From Tolypocladium sp. Sup5 PDA-1 (Eukaryota; Ascomycota; Sordariomycetes; Hypocreales; Ophiocordycipitaceae): a DNA stretch of 64,000 bases. Location of the stretch: NCBI GenBank assembly GCA_000750105.3, contig JPHH03000006.1, positions 682,001 through 746,000 on the forward strand. The letters run 5' to 3'. The notes below the pieces were generated by a model that was not told the DNA's origin, searched no databases, and worked only from the letters and a program-made list of their open reading frames with translations. Both the position numbers and the translations under genes were made by a program. This document shows, piece after piece, positions 35,488 through 45,922 of this stretch (its first letter is position 1; each line of letters starts with the position of its first letter).

Positions 35488-36243
35488 ATGAAGATCCTCA
35501 GCAAGGAAGAGGAGGCGGCGCACTACAGGGTCGTCGTCAAGGGCGGCCTCATCGGCGGCACCGCCGGCCTGGCCCTCGGCCTCGGCGGCGTCATCCTCGC
35601 CTCGCGCCGCTACCCGGCCTTCCGCGGCCTCACGCTGCCCTTCCGGACCTTCCTCGTCACCTCGACGGGCACCTTTGGCGCCATCGTCAACGCCGACCGC
35701 TACAGCACCAAGATGCAGCGCTCGCAGGACCCCATGCACGACTACCAGGACGCCAGCGCGCGCGCCGCCCAGATCATCCGCGACAACGAGAGCGCCTACC
35801 AGCGCTTCCAGAGCTGGGGCCGCGACAACCGCTACAGCATCGTCTTCGCCTCGTGGATCGCCAGCATGGGCATCGCCCTCGCCATTGTCGGCCGCGCCCC
35901 CATGAGCACCTCGCAGAAGCTCGTCCAGGCCCGTGTCTACGCCCAGGGCCTGACACTCGCCGTGCTCATCGTCTCGGCCGCCTTTGAGATGAACGACGCC
36001 AAGAAGGGCAGCGGCCGCTGGGAGACGGTCATGGTGCTGGATCCGAACGATCCGGAGCACAAGCACCTGATTGAGAAGAAGATTCACAAGGAGGAGTACG
36101 AGGGCCAGGACCTGTGGAAGGGTAAGTTTAGACACATGATGGAGGGAATTGGAAGGTCAGGTGCTAACATCGTCTGCGTAGATATGGTCGAGGCCGAGGA
36201 GCGACGGATGGCGGCCAAGAAGGCCAATGTCAACAAGGCCTAG
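35488..36243 (+). CDS. rcf2: Respiratory supercomplex factor 2 homolog (HIG1 domain)
   Basis: Two exons, 35488-36121 and 36182-36243, give 231 aa. Rcf2 is an inner-membrane protein that associates with cytochrome c oxidase and the III-IV supercomplex. The N-terminus MKILSKEEEAAHY and the Gly-rich membrane segment GGLIGGTAGLALGLGGVIL fit fungal Rcf2. A second pair of hydrophobic segments follows (VFASWIASMGIALAIVG, and GLTLAVLIVSAAFEM) with the HIG1-type QARVYAQ motif between them. The C-terminus is charged and ends in an Ala/Lys-rich helix. No cleavable presequence is evident, which is normal for this family. The intron has a GTGCTAACATCG branch point and gtaagt donor. The 3' end faces the neighbouring Kelch gene. 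Confidence 0.86.
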   Translation: MKILSKEEEAAHYRVVVKGGLIGGTAGLALGLGGVILASRRYPAFRGLTLPFRTFLVTSTGTFGAIVNADRYSTKMQRSQDPMHDYQDASARAAQIIRDNESAYQRFQSWGRDNRYSIVFASWIASMGIALAIVGRAPMSTSQKLVQARVYAQGLTLAVLIVSAAFEMNDAKKGSGRWETVMVLDPNDPEHKHLIEKKIHKEEYEGQDLWKGKFRHMMEGIGRSGANIVCVDMVEAEERRMAAKKANVNKA

Positions 36244-36592
36244 GTTTAGCCCCACGGGGCAATACCATGATGCCTCTCGCTGTGCAGCGTCTACGACACC
36301 GATCACGTCAAAGCCAACCACACATCTCCTCTTTACCCATCCCAAAGGCTCTTCGCTAGAGGCATCATATCACATCACACGGGGCTTCGGCGTTGGGGAA
36401 CACTGTTTTGGAGTATACAAAAGCGGGCACGGATATCGTCACGCAAACCTGTAAATTTTGTATGTATTACTACACGACGTATATGAAATCATTGTCCAAG
36501 TCACTCGGTCCCGGGCTGCATAAAATTGGGCGTCTCTCTTGAAGGCGCATTCATGTCGTCATGTATCAGACTCACGTATCGGATGGCAGCCC
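36244..36592. other. Convergent 3' region of rcf2 and Kelch gene
   Basis: This 349-base gap holds only the two facing 3' ends. It is AT-richer than the coding DNA around 36420-36530. No gene or RNA is visible. Confidence 0.6.
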
Positions 36593-38128
36593 TCACACCT
36601 CAATGGTGAAGTGGCTTATTTGAGAGTAGTAGGCATGAACAGCCAGCTCCAGAATCAGCACGTCGCCAAACACCTCGCTCCCGTCGAAGCCGCCAACCAC
36701 CAGCAGCCTGCTGTCATGCAGCACGGTGCCGTGATAGCCCCGTCCACTCGGGGCCTTGCCATACACGTTGCGCTTATCCCACGTCATCGTCACCAGGTTG
36801 AGCAGGAGGACGTCGTTGCAGTACTCGCTGCCGTCATGTCCACCGATGACGAAGAGATAGGACCCGACAATGGTGGCCGTGTGGGACAGGCGGCGAAAGG
36901 TGACGGGGATGTTGACGGCCTTCCAGATGTGTGTGTCGACGTCGTAGACCCAGACGTCGTCGAAGCATTCGCCGCCATCGGAGCCCCCAAATATGATGAG
37001 CTTGCTGCCGACCATGTTGGCCGTGTGATAGCCTCGTGCTCTCGGCCGGGTGTCCTTGGCGCCTGGTGCTGTCTTCTCGGGCTTTGATATCAGCTTCCAC
37101 GACATCTTGGTGGGATCGCTGACGTCGAGCCTCCATATGTCGTTCAAGGCCCTCACCCCGTCACCACCTCCAAACACGTATATGCCGTTTTTGTAGAGGC
37201 AGGCCGTGTGCGCCCTGCGCTTGGACGGCACTTTGTCTCCCACGATGCGAGGCTTCGTCCACCGGAAGTTGACTGTGTCCAAGACGTAGACGTCGTTGTA
37301 GTAAGCGGGACCGTCGCCACCGCCAAAGACGACGAGTTTCTTGCCCACCGCCGTACAAGTCATGGCCCGTAGCGGCAGCGGTATCTCGCCGACCATGTGC
37401 GGTACCGACCAGTAGAAGGAATCAGCGTCGAGAACGTACATGCTGTTGAAGCAGGTCCGCGAATCGCAGCCGCCAAACACGTAGACGTTGGAGCCAATGA
37501 GCGTCGTCGTGTGAGCTCGTAAGTTGGAATGCGGTGAGCCAGACACAAAGGCTTTCGACCAGTACATGCCGGATGCCGGTGCGGGCTCGACGTCTGGTGC
37601 ATCTTTGGGGTCTTGAAGCGGAGGAAAGGGTATATGCTGGCCTCGTGGCGGACGGGTGACCTTGTTGGTCGTCTGCCGTGATGTTGCTGACGCAGACAAG
37701 GTCCCGCGGTTCGCTACCGCCGAGGCCGACCGGGTAGACAGCCCCTTCGTCTGTTCCTTGTCGTTTTCGTCGCAGGGACTATCAGTAGCGCCGCCGGAAG
37801 CCGGAGGCGGTTTTGACGCATGTCCGCCTGTGGTAGAGGGCCTCGAGATCGAGGAGACGTGCGACGCTGACTGGGATCGTTGGCGGATGGACAGGTCGGA
37901 AGGTTTGCGCCGCCGGTCGTTGATGCTCTTGCTAGCCAGATGGCCCGGGGTATGGCTTCGAGGCAGCGGCAGGGGCTCGTCGTCGGATTCGTCAGAGTCG
38001 TTGAGACGGCTCGTTATTTCGTCGGGGGCGTTTGGGGCTATCTTTTGCGACCGCACCGTCTTGATCTTGCCCGTCCGCGGCGGCGGCGACTTGGCCGATT
38101 TGTCCGCAGACTTGCCCGAGTCGGCCAT
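36593..38128 (-). CDS. Kelch-repeat propeller protein with disordered N-terminus
   Basis: One exon of 511 aa with no intron needed. Residues 1-190 are Ser/Pro/basic low complexity with likely phosphorylation sites and nuclear-type basic patches. Residues 195-500 form six Kelch blades, seen as repeated FGG or IGG turns (NVYVFGGCDSRTCFNSMYVL, KLVVFGGGDGPAYYNDVYVL, GIYVFGGGDGVRALNDIWRL, KLIIFGGSDGGECFDDVWVY, YLFVIGGHDGSEYCNDVLLL, RLLVVGGFDGSEVFGDVLIL). Such propellers serve as protein-binding scaffolds, for example in cell polarity or as Rab9-effector-like factors. I cannot assign a specific function. The protein has no BTB, F-box or other catalytic domain. The gene is divergent from dus3. Confidence 0.85.
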   Translation of the reverse strand: MADSGKSADKSAKSPPPRTGKIKTVRSQKIAPNAPDEITSRLNDSDESDDEPLPLPRSHTPGHLASKSINDRRRKPSDLSIRQRSQSASHVSSISRPSTTGGHASKPPPASGGATDSPCDENDKEQTKGLSTRSASAVANRGTLSASATSRQTTNKVTRPPRGQHIPFPPLQDPKDAPDVEPAPASGMYWSKAFVSGSPHSNLRAHTTTLIGSNVYVFGGCDSRTCFNSMYVLDADSFYWSVPHMVGEIPLPLRAMTCTAVGKKLVVFGGGDGPAYYNDVYVLDTVNFRWTKPRIVGDKVPSKRRAHTACLYKNGIYVFGGGDGVRALNDIWRLDVSDPTKMSWKLISKPEKTAPGAKDTRPRARGYHTANMVGSKLIIFGGSDGGECFDDVWVYDVDTHIWKAVNIPVTFRRLSHTATIVGSYLFVIGGHDGSEYCNDVLLLNLVTMTWDKRNVYGKAPSGRGYHGTVLHDSRLLVVGGFDGSEVFGDVLILELAVHAYYSQISHFTIEV

Positions 38129-38901
38129 GGTCTCACGCGCGGCGATTCATTGCCTCTGCGCGGGCGGCGGATGAGGTTGTGGCGCTATGTGCGGCCCTGC
38201 AGCCGACGCGGCTAGGCAGAGGAGAGGAGAGGAGAGGAGGTGTTGTTGATGTCGGAGGCTCGAGACATCCCGGAGAGACCCTTCCGATCCTGAGGTGTCG
38301 GGCGTTTGGAGGCCTGGTGAGGGGCCAACTAATAGGTCTCCCGCAACCCCGCTATCGCAAGCCCAAAGCTTCAGGTTGTCGGCTCAATTGCAGCGAATGG
38401 ACCTTTGTTGGAACAGTTGCTGTGAGCCAATGCGCAGCTCACGTCTCTGCAGAATACGGCATCCAAGGGACTGTTGATTCTGGCTCCTAATTGACTTCAT
38501 GAGTCTCAATTCCTCCGCTGACACGGTGCAAAGACGTCACGTGCTCTTTCCAGACACAACACGCCCTGCCAACTGTTCACCACCTGTAGTGCTGCCAGTA
38601 GCTCCATTCTCAAACCACGGCTATAGAAATTTTTGCCTCCACAGAACGTTCATCTCAACTCTTTCACATCAAGCCACACGGCCAGGAAGCCTTTGTCTGG
38701 TCCTGTTGCAAGATGCTCTGAAGCATATTCCGTCTTCAGTTAATATTGTGACCAGCATACGAGACATGCGACGATACTCGAAGAGTTCCGTATCGACTTA
38801 CCTCACGTGAGGCAAACGTCTCTCACTCACTTTCACACGACGAAGCCGCCAACACTCAGCCTCATCAAACGAACCAGAATACGCGGTGTCCTCTATCCAA
38901 C
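38129..38901. promoter_or_regulatory. Divergent promoter between the Kelch gene and dus3
   Basis: This 773-base region sits between opposite start codons and must hold both promoters. A (GGAGA)3 microsatellite sits at 38221-38235, close to the Kelch gene start. No other clear element was seen. Confidence 0.5.
38221..38235. repeat. (GGAGA)3 microsatellite
   Basis: Three perfect GGAGA units are followed by a partial one, in the probable 5' UTR of the Kelch gene. On that gene's strand it reads as a CT-rich tract, as is common in fungal leaders. Confidence 0.75.
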
Positions 38902-41395
38902 ATGGCTGAGAAATCTGACGTCAACATGACTGGCGCTCCCTCCGAGCAGGAGCTTGCTGTGCTTGCAAACGATGCTAGCAACGTACCTGTTGCACCAGAC
39001 TCCGAAGAGCGAGCTGCGAAACGACTTAAGGTGGACGGTCCAGCCATGCTCGAAGAGGGCAACGCCGTTGAGGGAATGGTGGATGGCCCGGCTAAGCCCG
39101 AAGAGAGCAATGCCGCTGAGACAACGGTGCCCGCAGAGGGTCTTCACGATGCCCCGGCCAAGGAAGACGATGCGAAGAAGCCCGACGTCATTGACAGCCG
39201 AGATCGTCGTAACGGGAATGCACCCATCAAGAAAGAGTAAGACATTCTCCCGAGGCTCCCGATAGCCCTTGACTAACCTTTCAAGATACCTCCTCGAAGT
39301 TTTCGCATCGAAGAACTCGTCTGGAGCTGTGGACGACGACGAAGCCGAAGGCAGAGGTGGCAATGCCAACGGTGAACCGCGGCGAGATGACAGAGACGCC
39401 GGTGGGAAGGGCAAGGGAAAGAAGGACAAGAGAAAGAAGGGCCAAAACACCGAACGCACCTTTGGCAAGTTCGACGATGCGCTTCCCCTCTGCAACAGCA
39501 GAGCCTTCTACCCCGAATTTTCGCCCCGTGAGTGCAAGTACGGCGACCGCTGCAAGCTGTGCCATGACCTTCGCACGTACCTCCGAGAGGGACGCCGGGA
39601 CGATGTTGAGACTTTTGGCGGAAAATGCCCCGTCTTCGAGCAGTACGGCTCGTGTCCCTCAGGCTGGAAATGCCGCTTTGTTAAGAGCCACATGCAGGAA
39701 GTCGAGCGTGAGGATGGACGCAAGGAGCTTGTCTTGACGGACAACAACAAGCCCGCCGAAAAGCCCAAGGCAGACGGAACTGCAGATGAGAACGGCGAGA
39801 ATAGAGAGCAGAAGCGTGAGCCTGGCAACGACGAGCCCGAAGAGCGCCGTCTCGGAGTCTTCAACGTCGTCCCCATGGCACACAAAATCGAGCTCAACCG
39901 CAAGCGCACCGACTTCACCAAGGCCGACCAGTACATCAAGTGGACCAACCAAGAGGCTGAGCTTGGCAACGAGTTTCACCACCGCAAGAAGGGCCAGTCC
40001 ACTGAGGGCATCGAAGATCTCCGTGCACGCTTCGTCGACCCGCCGTTCAAGCCGTCCGAGAAGCGACGCCTCTATTTCGGCCCAGAGACCCCGACTCTTG
40101 CGCCTCTGACGACGCAGGGAAACCTGCCGTTCCGCCGGCTCGCCGTTGAACTGGGCTGCCAGGTCACCTATTCGGAGATGGCAATGGGCATGCAGCTCCT
40201 CCAAGGTTCCAAGGCCGACTGGACGCTCATGAAGGCCCACGAGTCGGAGGTTTCGCCCCCAAAGTTCAGCCCCGGCAAGACTTTTGTTTTCGACAACTAC
40301 GACAACGCCAAGGATCTCAAGTTCGGCGCCCAAATCTCGGGCAACCAGCCGTGGATGGTGACCAAGGTAGCCGACGTCCTGAACCGGTTCTGCCCGCACC
40401 TCCGCCTCATCGACCTCAACTGCGGCTGCCCCATCGACATGGTGTTCAAGTCTGGCGGCGGCTCCGCGCTGCTCGAGTCGCAGGCCAAGATGGAGCGCAT
40501 GATCCGAGGCATGAACGTCATGTCGGGGGAGACTCCCATCACCGCCAAGATACGGACTGGGGTGAAGAATAACCGACCGACGGCGACGCAACTCCTCGGA
40601 CGACTGGCCTTTGGCGCACGCGAGCACCGCGAACGTCTCGGTGCCCCCGGATGCGCCGCCGTGACGCTCCACGGCCGCAGCCGCGAGCAGCGGTACACCA
40701 AAAGGGCCGACTGGGGCTATATTGGTGAATGCGCGGCCTTGATCAAGTCGTACAACGCCCAGAAGGATGCCCTGACGGACACAGTGGCGGAGCCGGACGC
40801 AAGCACGCTCCCCAACGCCAAGGACGGCCGCATGTACTTCCTCGGCAACGGCGACTGCTACTCGCACGTCGACTACTTCGACAACATCGACAAGGCGCAC
40901 GTCGACAGCGTCATGATCGGCCGCGGCGCGCTCATCAAGCCCTGGATCTTCGAGGAGATTGAAAAGGGCCAGTACCTGGACAAGTCGTCGAGCGAGCGCC
41001 TGGGCTACATCGAGAAGTTTGTGCGCTACGGCCTCGAGGCCTGGGGCTCGGACGAGCTGGGCATCGGCTACACGAGGCGCTTCCTGCTCGAGTGGCTGAG
41101 CTTCGCGCACCGCTACGTGCCCATCGGCCTGCTCGAGTACCTGCCGCCCAGCCTGAACGACCGGCCGCCAGCATACAAGGGTCGCGACGAGCTGGAGACG
41201 CTGATGGCGTCGACCAACTACAAGGACTGGATCAAGATTACGTACGTGAAAGCCTCCCCTTATTTCCCTTCTTTCCATGATTCCATGTGTTCTGGTACTA
41301 ACTGTGATGATAGCGAGATGTTCCTCGGGCCGGTCCACCCCGGCTTCCAGTTCATGCCCAAGCACAAGTCCAACTCCTACGAGGCCGAGGGCTAA
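38902..41395 (+). CDS. dus3: tRNA-dihydrouridine(47) synthase
   Basis: Three exons, 38902-39236, 39286-41241 and 41314-41395, give 790 aa. Dus3 is an FMN enzyme that reduces U47 of tRNAs (and uridines in some mRNAs) using NADPH. The first 185 residues are acidic and low-complexity. Two CCCH-type fingers follow, with Cys/His patterns at about 187-210 (ECKYGDRCKLCHD) and 225-248 (KCPVFEQYGSCPSGWKCRF), which is the Dus3 hallmark among Dus enzymes. The TIM-barrel starts at FGPETPTLAPLTTQGNLPFR. The catalytic cysteine lies in DLNCGCPIDMVFKSGGGSAL (about 488-507), and GRSREQRYTKRADWGYI and GNGDCYSHVDY are further barrel blocks. Introns have AAGAGTAAGA and CGTACGTG donors with CTAAC branch points. 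The last short exon restores the family's FLGPVHPGF-type end. It is convergent with pex13. Confidence 0.95.
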
Positions 41396-41777
41396 GCGCA
41401 GACTATGTAGAGGAATGGGGAATATATATGGCCAAGGGGTTACGTTTGCTGGCGCAGATGGAGTTGCTACTTGCTATGCACCATAGATCCGGTGAATCTG
41501 GTGATATCTGGCCGAGGGGCTAGACGGAAAAGTGTACTTGCGGGTTTATACACATGAGCTCAAGACACAAAGTGACATATGCAAACATTTGGACCATCGA
41601 CCGACCGTGATGGACCGTGAATGTCTTTTGATAAATACGAAAAAAAGTTAACACGGAACGCTCGTACGCGCCCGGGGTGGGATATATGTCATGAGCATTG
41701 TTTTTCAAACTCCCCCATGTCGACCGTCCCATTACACCGACCCCTTTCCATACCTAGTACACACACTTCTCGCCCCA
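41396..41777. other. Convergent 3' region of dus3 and pex13
   Basis: This 382-base gap, with two genes ending towards each other, is AT-richer around 41600-41660 than its flanks. No gene is visible. A long plus-strand open frame runs out of this gap antisense to pex13, but it is a shadow of the GC-rich pex13 codons. Confidence 0.6.
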
Positions 41778-43222
41778 TCACGAGTAAAAGTGACTCCGCT
41801 GCATGCCCCCGGCCGTGGCGTACTCCTTCTTGCCCTCCTCGGGCGCGCTCGTCATGGAGTTGGCCCTGCTGCTGTCGCTCGCCGCCGTGGCCTTGATCTG
41901 CTTGACCTCGGGCCCGCCGGGCCGCTTGAGGACCTCGAGGTAGGTGGAGGGGAGGTAGCCCTGGCGGCCGTCGCGCGAGCGGCACTGCCACCACTCGCTG
42001 GGGTTGCCGGCGGGGTCGTTCTTGGTGAGGACGGCGACGAGGTCGCCCTTGCGGGCCTCGAGCTCCATGCCCGAGTTGCTGCCGGCGGCGGCCTGGGGGA
42101 GGAAGTCGAAGAGCAGGCGGCAGAACTCGAGCTTGGAGGGGTCAACGGGCTGTTGCGCCTCGAGGGCGGCCTGCTGGAGGCGCTTCTCCTCCTCCTCGTG
42201 GGAGGCGTTGAGGGTGCGGATCATCTTGGACATGAGGTAGGGGAGGCCAAAGGCGGCGGCGAGGAAGAAGAGGAGGGGCTTGCGGCTGGCCCGGGGGGGC
42301 CCGGGGGCGCCGTCGGGGCCCGTAGTGCGGCCCTCGAAGCGGGCAAAGGCGGCGGGCGTGAGGGCCATGGCGTCGGCCGGGGGAGGGCGGCCGGTGAGTT
42401 TGGCGATGAGGGTGCGGATCCAGCGCAGGAGGGTGAAGATGCCGAGGATGGAGCCCAGCGTGTCGCGCAGGTTGCCGAACTGCTCGGCAACGGAGACCAT
42501 GGCTGTCGTGTCTGGTTAGTACGCGTATGCCTCTTGATATTCTGCTGGTGGAAGACGTGTCAACGTACCAAAGAAGCTGGAATGCGTCGCCATGTAGGTG
42601 CTCTCCAGCATCTGTGCGAAGCCGCCAAACGCCGTGACGATGCCCTCGAGCATCTGGAACGTCGCGGCCGTGCTGTTGCTGAAGCTGTTGGTCAAGCTGT
42701 TGGGGTCGTTGCCGGGCATGCCAGGCATCCCGCCGTACATGCTCCCGTACATGCCGCCCATGCCGCCCATGCCGCCGTAGCCGCCGCCGTACATGCCGCC
42801 TCCGTAGCTGCCCATGCCGCCCATGCCGCCGAAGCGCGAGTAGGGGCTCGAGTAGGGCGAGGAGTACCCGCCGCCGTAGGCACTGTAGGGCGAGGCGCCG
42901 ACGCCGACGCCGCCCATGCCGCCCATGCCGCCCATGGCACCCATGCGGCTGTAGGCGGCGGCGTTTTGGTTGACGGCCGAGGTGAGCGACGACGGGCGGT
43001 CGGGGATGGGCGGGGCAGCGGCGGAGGATGCTGGTGATGTTGTTGACGTCGGGGCGGAGGCTGTGACTGAAGGGATCCCTATCGAGGCTACACGGTGAGG
43101 GTTGGCTCGTCAGCATGTGAAGGGGGCAACGGAGCGGAGGTCGAGGACGCAGTGCAACGCAACGTACCGGAGGGCGCCGCGGCCATGCCGGGCCTCTCCC
43201 AGGGCTTAGGCGGCGAGGCCAT
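41778..43222 (-). CDS. pex13: Peroxin 13, peroxisomal docking complex SH3 protein
   Basis: Three exons on minus, 43222-43168, 43087-42569 and 42502-41778, encode 432 aa. Pex13 is a peroxisomal membrane protein that, with Pex14 and Pex17, docks cargo-loaded Pex5 and Pex7. The N-terminus is the family signature MASPPKPWERPG. Residues of exon 2 form a Tyr/Gly/Met-rich low-complexity segment with repeated GGMGG units (about 65-130), then the amphipathic SFSNSTAATFQMLEGIVTAF region. Hydrophobic stretches follow (FTLLRWIRTLIAKL and LLFFLAAAFGLPYLM), and an SH3 domain occupies about 316-385 (LLFDFLPQ, ARKGDLVAVL, EWWQCRSRDGRQGYLPSTYL). Donors GTACGTTG and a GTACTAACC branch point support both introns. 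The Gly/Met tract produces long but false frames on other strands. Confidence 0.95.
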
Positions 43223-44152
43223 TGTCGCAGACAGCGCGGTGCAGCGCAGCGCAAGGGCAAAGGGGGTATCGCGGCGCTGCCTCTGCGGCTCAGAAACGAG
43301 CGTCGGCTGACGACGCTGTGTGTGCCGCGGGTGTTTGGGTGTGACGTCGGTCCGAGGCTGGCGGCGATGGGCGACGGCGACGAAAAACAAACCGCAGGGC
43401 GGCGCAGGCCGAAGACTGTGTCGACAGCAGCGGGCGGTGTCGGCGCAGGAAGCGGCTCGCGAGGATTGTTCGATGGCAAAGGGGCACGGAGGAGGCGGTT
43501 TGGATGATGGGAGGAAGGCGTCTGGAGGCGAGGATTGCAGAGACGGAGACGAGAGCCGGACTTAGTTCCTGGTGGCGGAGGGTTTGCGTGCGACTGCGAG
43601 CCGTGATGGATGGACCATGTGGGGACGAGCCGACGGTTGGGTTGGGGGATCTTTCCATGTGCCTCGGCACTTTCTGGGGGCGGCACGCAGATGCGAGCGC
43701 CAAGACCGGGGCTCCTCGTTCTTCATTACCAACCAGCGCCGGCCGAGCATTTATTCGTTAGCAAGATGCTCAAGACTTGTCAATAATAGAGGCTGTTGTC
43801 CGTTGGGGCAAAGGCACCTATGGGCCGCGTCGTGTTGATACCGGGCCCATGTACGCGACAAGGCTGCAAAGACGTTGAACGTTGGGCCTCTGAGGCTGGC
43901 CAGTGATGGCCTTCACCACTGTATGTGCCGCCACCCAGATACATACATACCTCTCCCAGTGACGCAAACATCACCATCCCCGAGTATCAACATCGGCTCG
44001 CCATCTACAGTGAAACACGCCACTTTACTGCAGTCCATCCAGTCTTGCCTGTAAGAGAGACGAGAGCCAAGATGGCTCCTCTAGACCTCTAGTCGTACGA
44101 CTGCCGACGCCGGTCGCCAAGTACCAACACCCGCGGCACCCACAACACCACC
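43223..44152. promoter_or_regulatory. Divergent promoter between pex13 and the phosphoesterase-domain gene
   Basis: This 930-base region between opposite starts has a pex13-proximal part (43223-43600) that is very GC-rich and purine/G-rich on plus; the plus-gene side (43760-44150) is more balanced. No coding signal was found beyond the two leaders. Confidence 0.5.
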
Positions 44153-45539
44153 ATGGCCTCTCACAGCAGCAAACGGCCCCCCAGCCCAGGCCTCATCCCC
44201 AATCCCTTTGTCAAGAAGCGCAACCTCCAATGGACCCTCCACTCCCCATCCTCGCCCGCCCGAATGGACGACCCCGAGGAAGCGCAGCCCACCTCCGCCG
44301 CCATCGAGTCCGGCGCCGCGCTCATCACCGACCACCTCGCCCACTTCACTGCGCACCTCTCCTCGCGCATCTCGTCTTCGCCAGCGCCTCTCCTCGCCAT
44401 CCCGTCGTATGCCGAGCTGTATAGATCCAGCGCTGACAAGCTTCATGGCGCCCACTTTGTCGTCCACCAGCACGACCACCCCGTTGCCGGCACGCACTAC
44501 GACCTGCGCCTGCAGATCAACGGCGCGAGCAGCGTTAGCTGGGCTGTCATGTACGGCCTGCCCGGGGACCCGAACAGCAAGCGGCTGAACCGGAACGCGA
44601 CGGAGACGAGGGTCCATTCGCTGTGGGTGAGTCGCGGTCCTGCAAGTCTTGATCGGGCGGTATATATGGGTAGCTGACGCCGGGACTTGTATGCAGAACC
44701 ACCTCATCGAAACGGCTTCACCACCGACGGGCTCCCTCCTCATCTGGGACACGGGCACCTACTCCATCCTCCCCCGCCGCAGCAAACACGCCCCCCGCGA
44801 GGACCCGTCCTCGCCGCCCGGCTCACCCGTTTCAAACGACTTCTCATCCACGCAGCAAGCACTCCTCGAAGCAGCCTTCCACAGCCGCAAGATCCGCCTC
44901 CGGCTGCACGGCGCCCGGCTGCCGGACCCCTACGTCCTCAACCTGCGCCTCACCAAGTCCGAGGACGCCTCCGGCCGGGCCAAGGGCCTCCGCACTCCGC
45001 GGACCCGGCGGCGGAGGAGGCCCGCTGAGCCCGCGCCACCTGAGACTAGTGGCTCTGAGGATGACCGGGATTCAGCAGCGGAGGGCGATGACGGAAATCA
45101 TGTCGTCCCGGCGGGCGAGGAAGCCGATCCAGCAGCCGACGTCTCCGTCCTGGAGCGCGAGCTGCGAGAACTAGAAGACGAGCAGGTCCGCCGCACAAAC
45201 GCCTACCCCGGCGCCTCAAACTCCATCGGCAGCGTCCACCAGCGGCGCTGGTACCTCTCCCTCGACCGGCCCGCGTGCGGCTTCGTGGAGAAGAATCGTG
45301 GCGGGCGGACAGTCTGGGAGCTGCCCGACTCGGAGAAAGGCAACGTTGACGAATCGGGGGGCTCGGAAAAGCCTACACAAGGGCACGAGAGGGCTGCTCG
45401 GCTCAAGTTTCCATTCTGCGTGCGTGGCCCGGAGTATGAACGCAGCGTTGTCACCGGACGGCGAGGTGAGGACATCCTCCGCGATGAAGGGGTTACCGGC
45501 TTCACCCGCAGGATAGGCTGGGCTCCTGTGATGAATTAG
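44153..45539 (+). CDS. LigD-like 3'-phosphoesterase (PE) domain protein
   Basis: Two exons, 44153-44626 and 44697-45539, give 438 aa. The PE domain is best known from the bacterial NHEJ ligase LigD, where it trims ribonucleotides and 3' phosphates from DNA ends. Here it stands alone, with no ligase or primase domain. The family's catalytic blocks are visible: FVVHQHDHPVAGTHYDLRLQ with His107, His115 and Asp117, a later His160 in the NHLIE context, the WDTGTY motif at 175-180, and KIRLRLHGARLPDPYVLNLR at 223-242. A final RRWYLSLD strand lies at 341-348. Between the last two is an Arg-rich then acidic low-complexity insert (about 245-310), absent from compact bacterial PE domains. Residue matching to Pseudomonas LigD is from memory. 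Whether it acts in nuclear or mitochondrial end repair is unknown; no targeting peptide is obvious. It is divergent from pex13 and convergent with cac2. Confidence 0.85.
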
Positions 45540-45922
45540 ACCCATTGCTTCTTGCTCTACTGGTACACAACCAACATAGAGCGCGCAAGGAGTGGCGAGC
45601 TGGTTGTGAAAGATGAGTGAATTGCCCGGGCTCACAAAGCCCCCTGCCCGATTTTCAAATGAGGTCCCCTATGGAAACATCTACGGCGCACCCAGCTAGA
45701 TAAAACAAAACACCCGTCCAGTTGTGTTACTGGCTAGGCCGTATCGCGTGCAATAAAGCCAGCCCTTTCCGTACCAAACTCGCAAACGCCAATCCATGCT
45801 TCTTGCAGTGTGGTCCTGCTATCCTTGGACAGCAAACCGCTGCCTCATTCCATTCCCAATTTGCCCGGTTGGCATTAGATTGCATCCGCGAGACGATTGT
45901 AGTGTCGCTCGAGAAGCCCACG
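45540..45922. other. Convergent 3' region of the PE-domain gene and cac2
   Basis: This 383-base gap contains facing 3' ends. An AATAAAG at about 45753 on plus could act as a poly(A) signal. No gene is visible. Confidence 0.55.

Noticed and set aside
39659..41365. 568-codon minus frame antisense to dus3
   Set aside because: Reads as Val/Leu/Arg-rich antisense of a well-conserved enzyme; the dus3 frame explains the conservation.
41691..43686. Long open frames of 448 codons (plus) and 514 codons (minus) overlapping pex13
   Set aside because: Both are shadows of the GC-rich, Gly/Met-repeat codons of pex13; they give low-complexity Gly/Ala/Val or Arg/His/Pro text and no domain.
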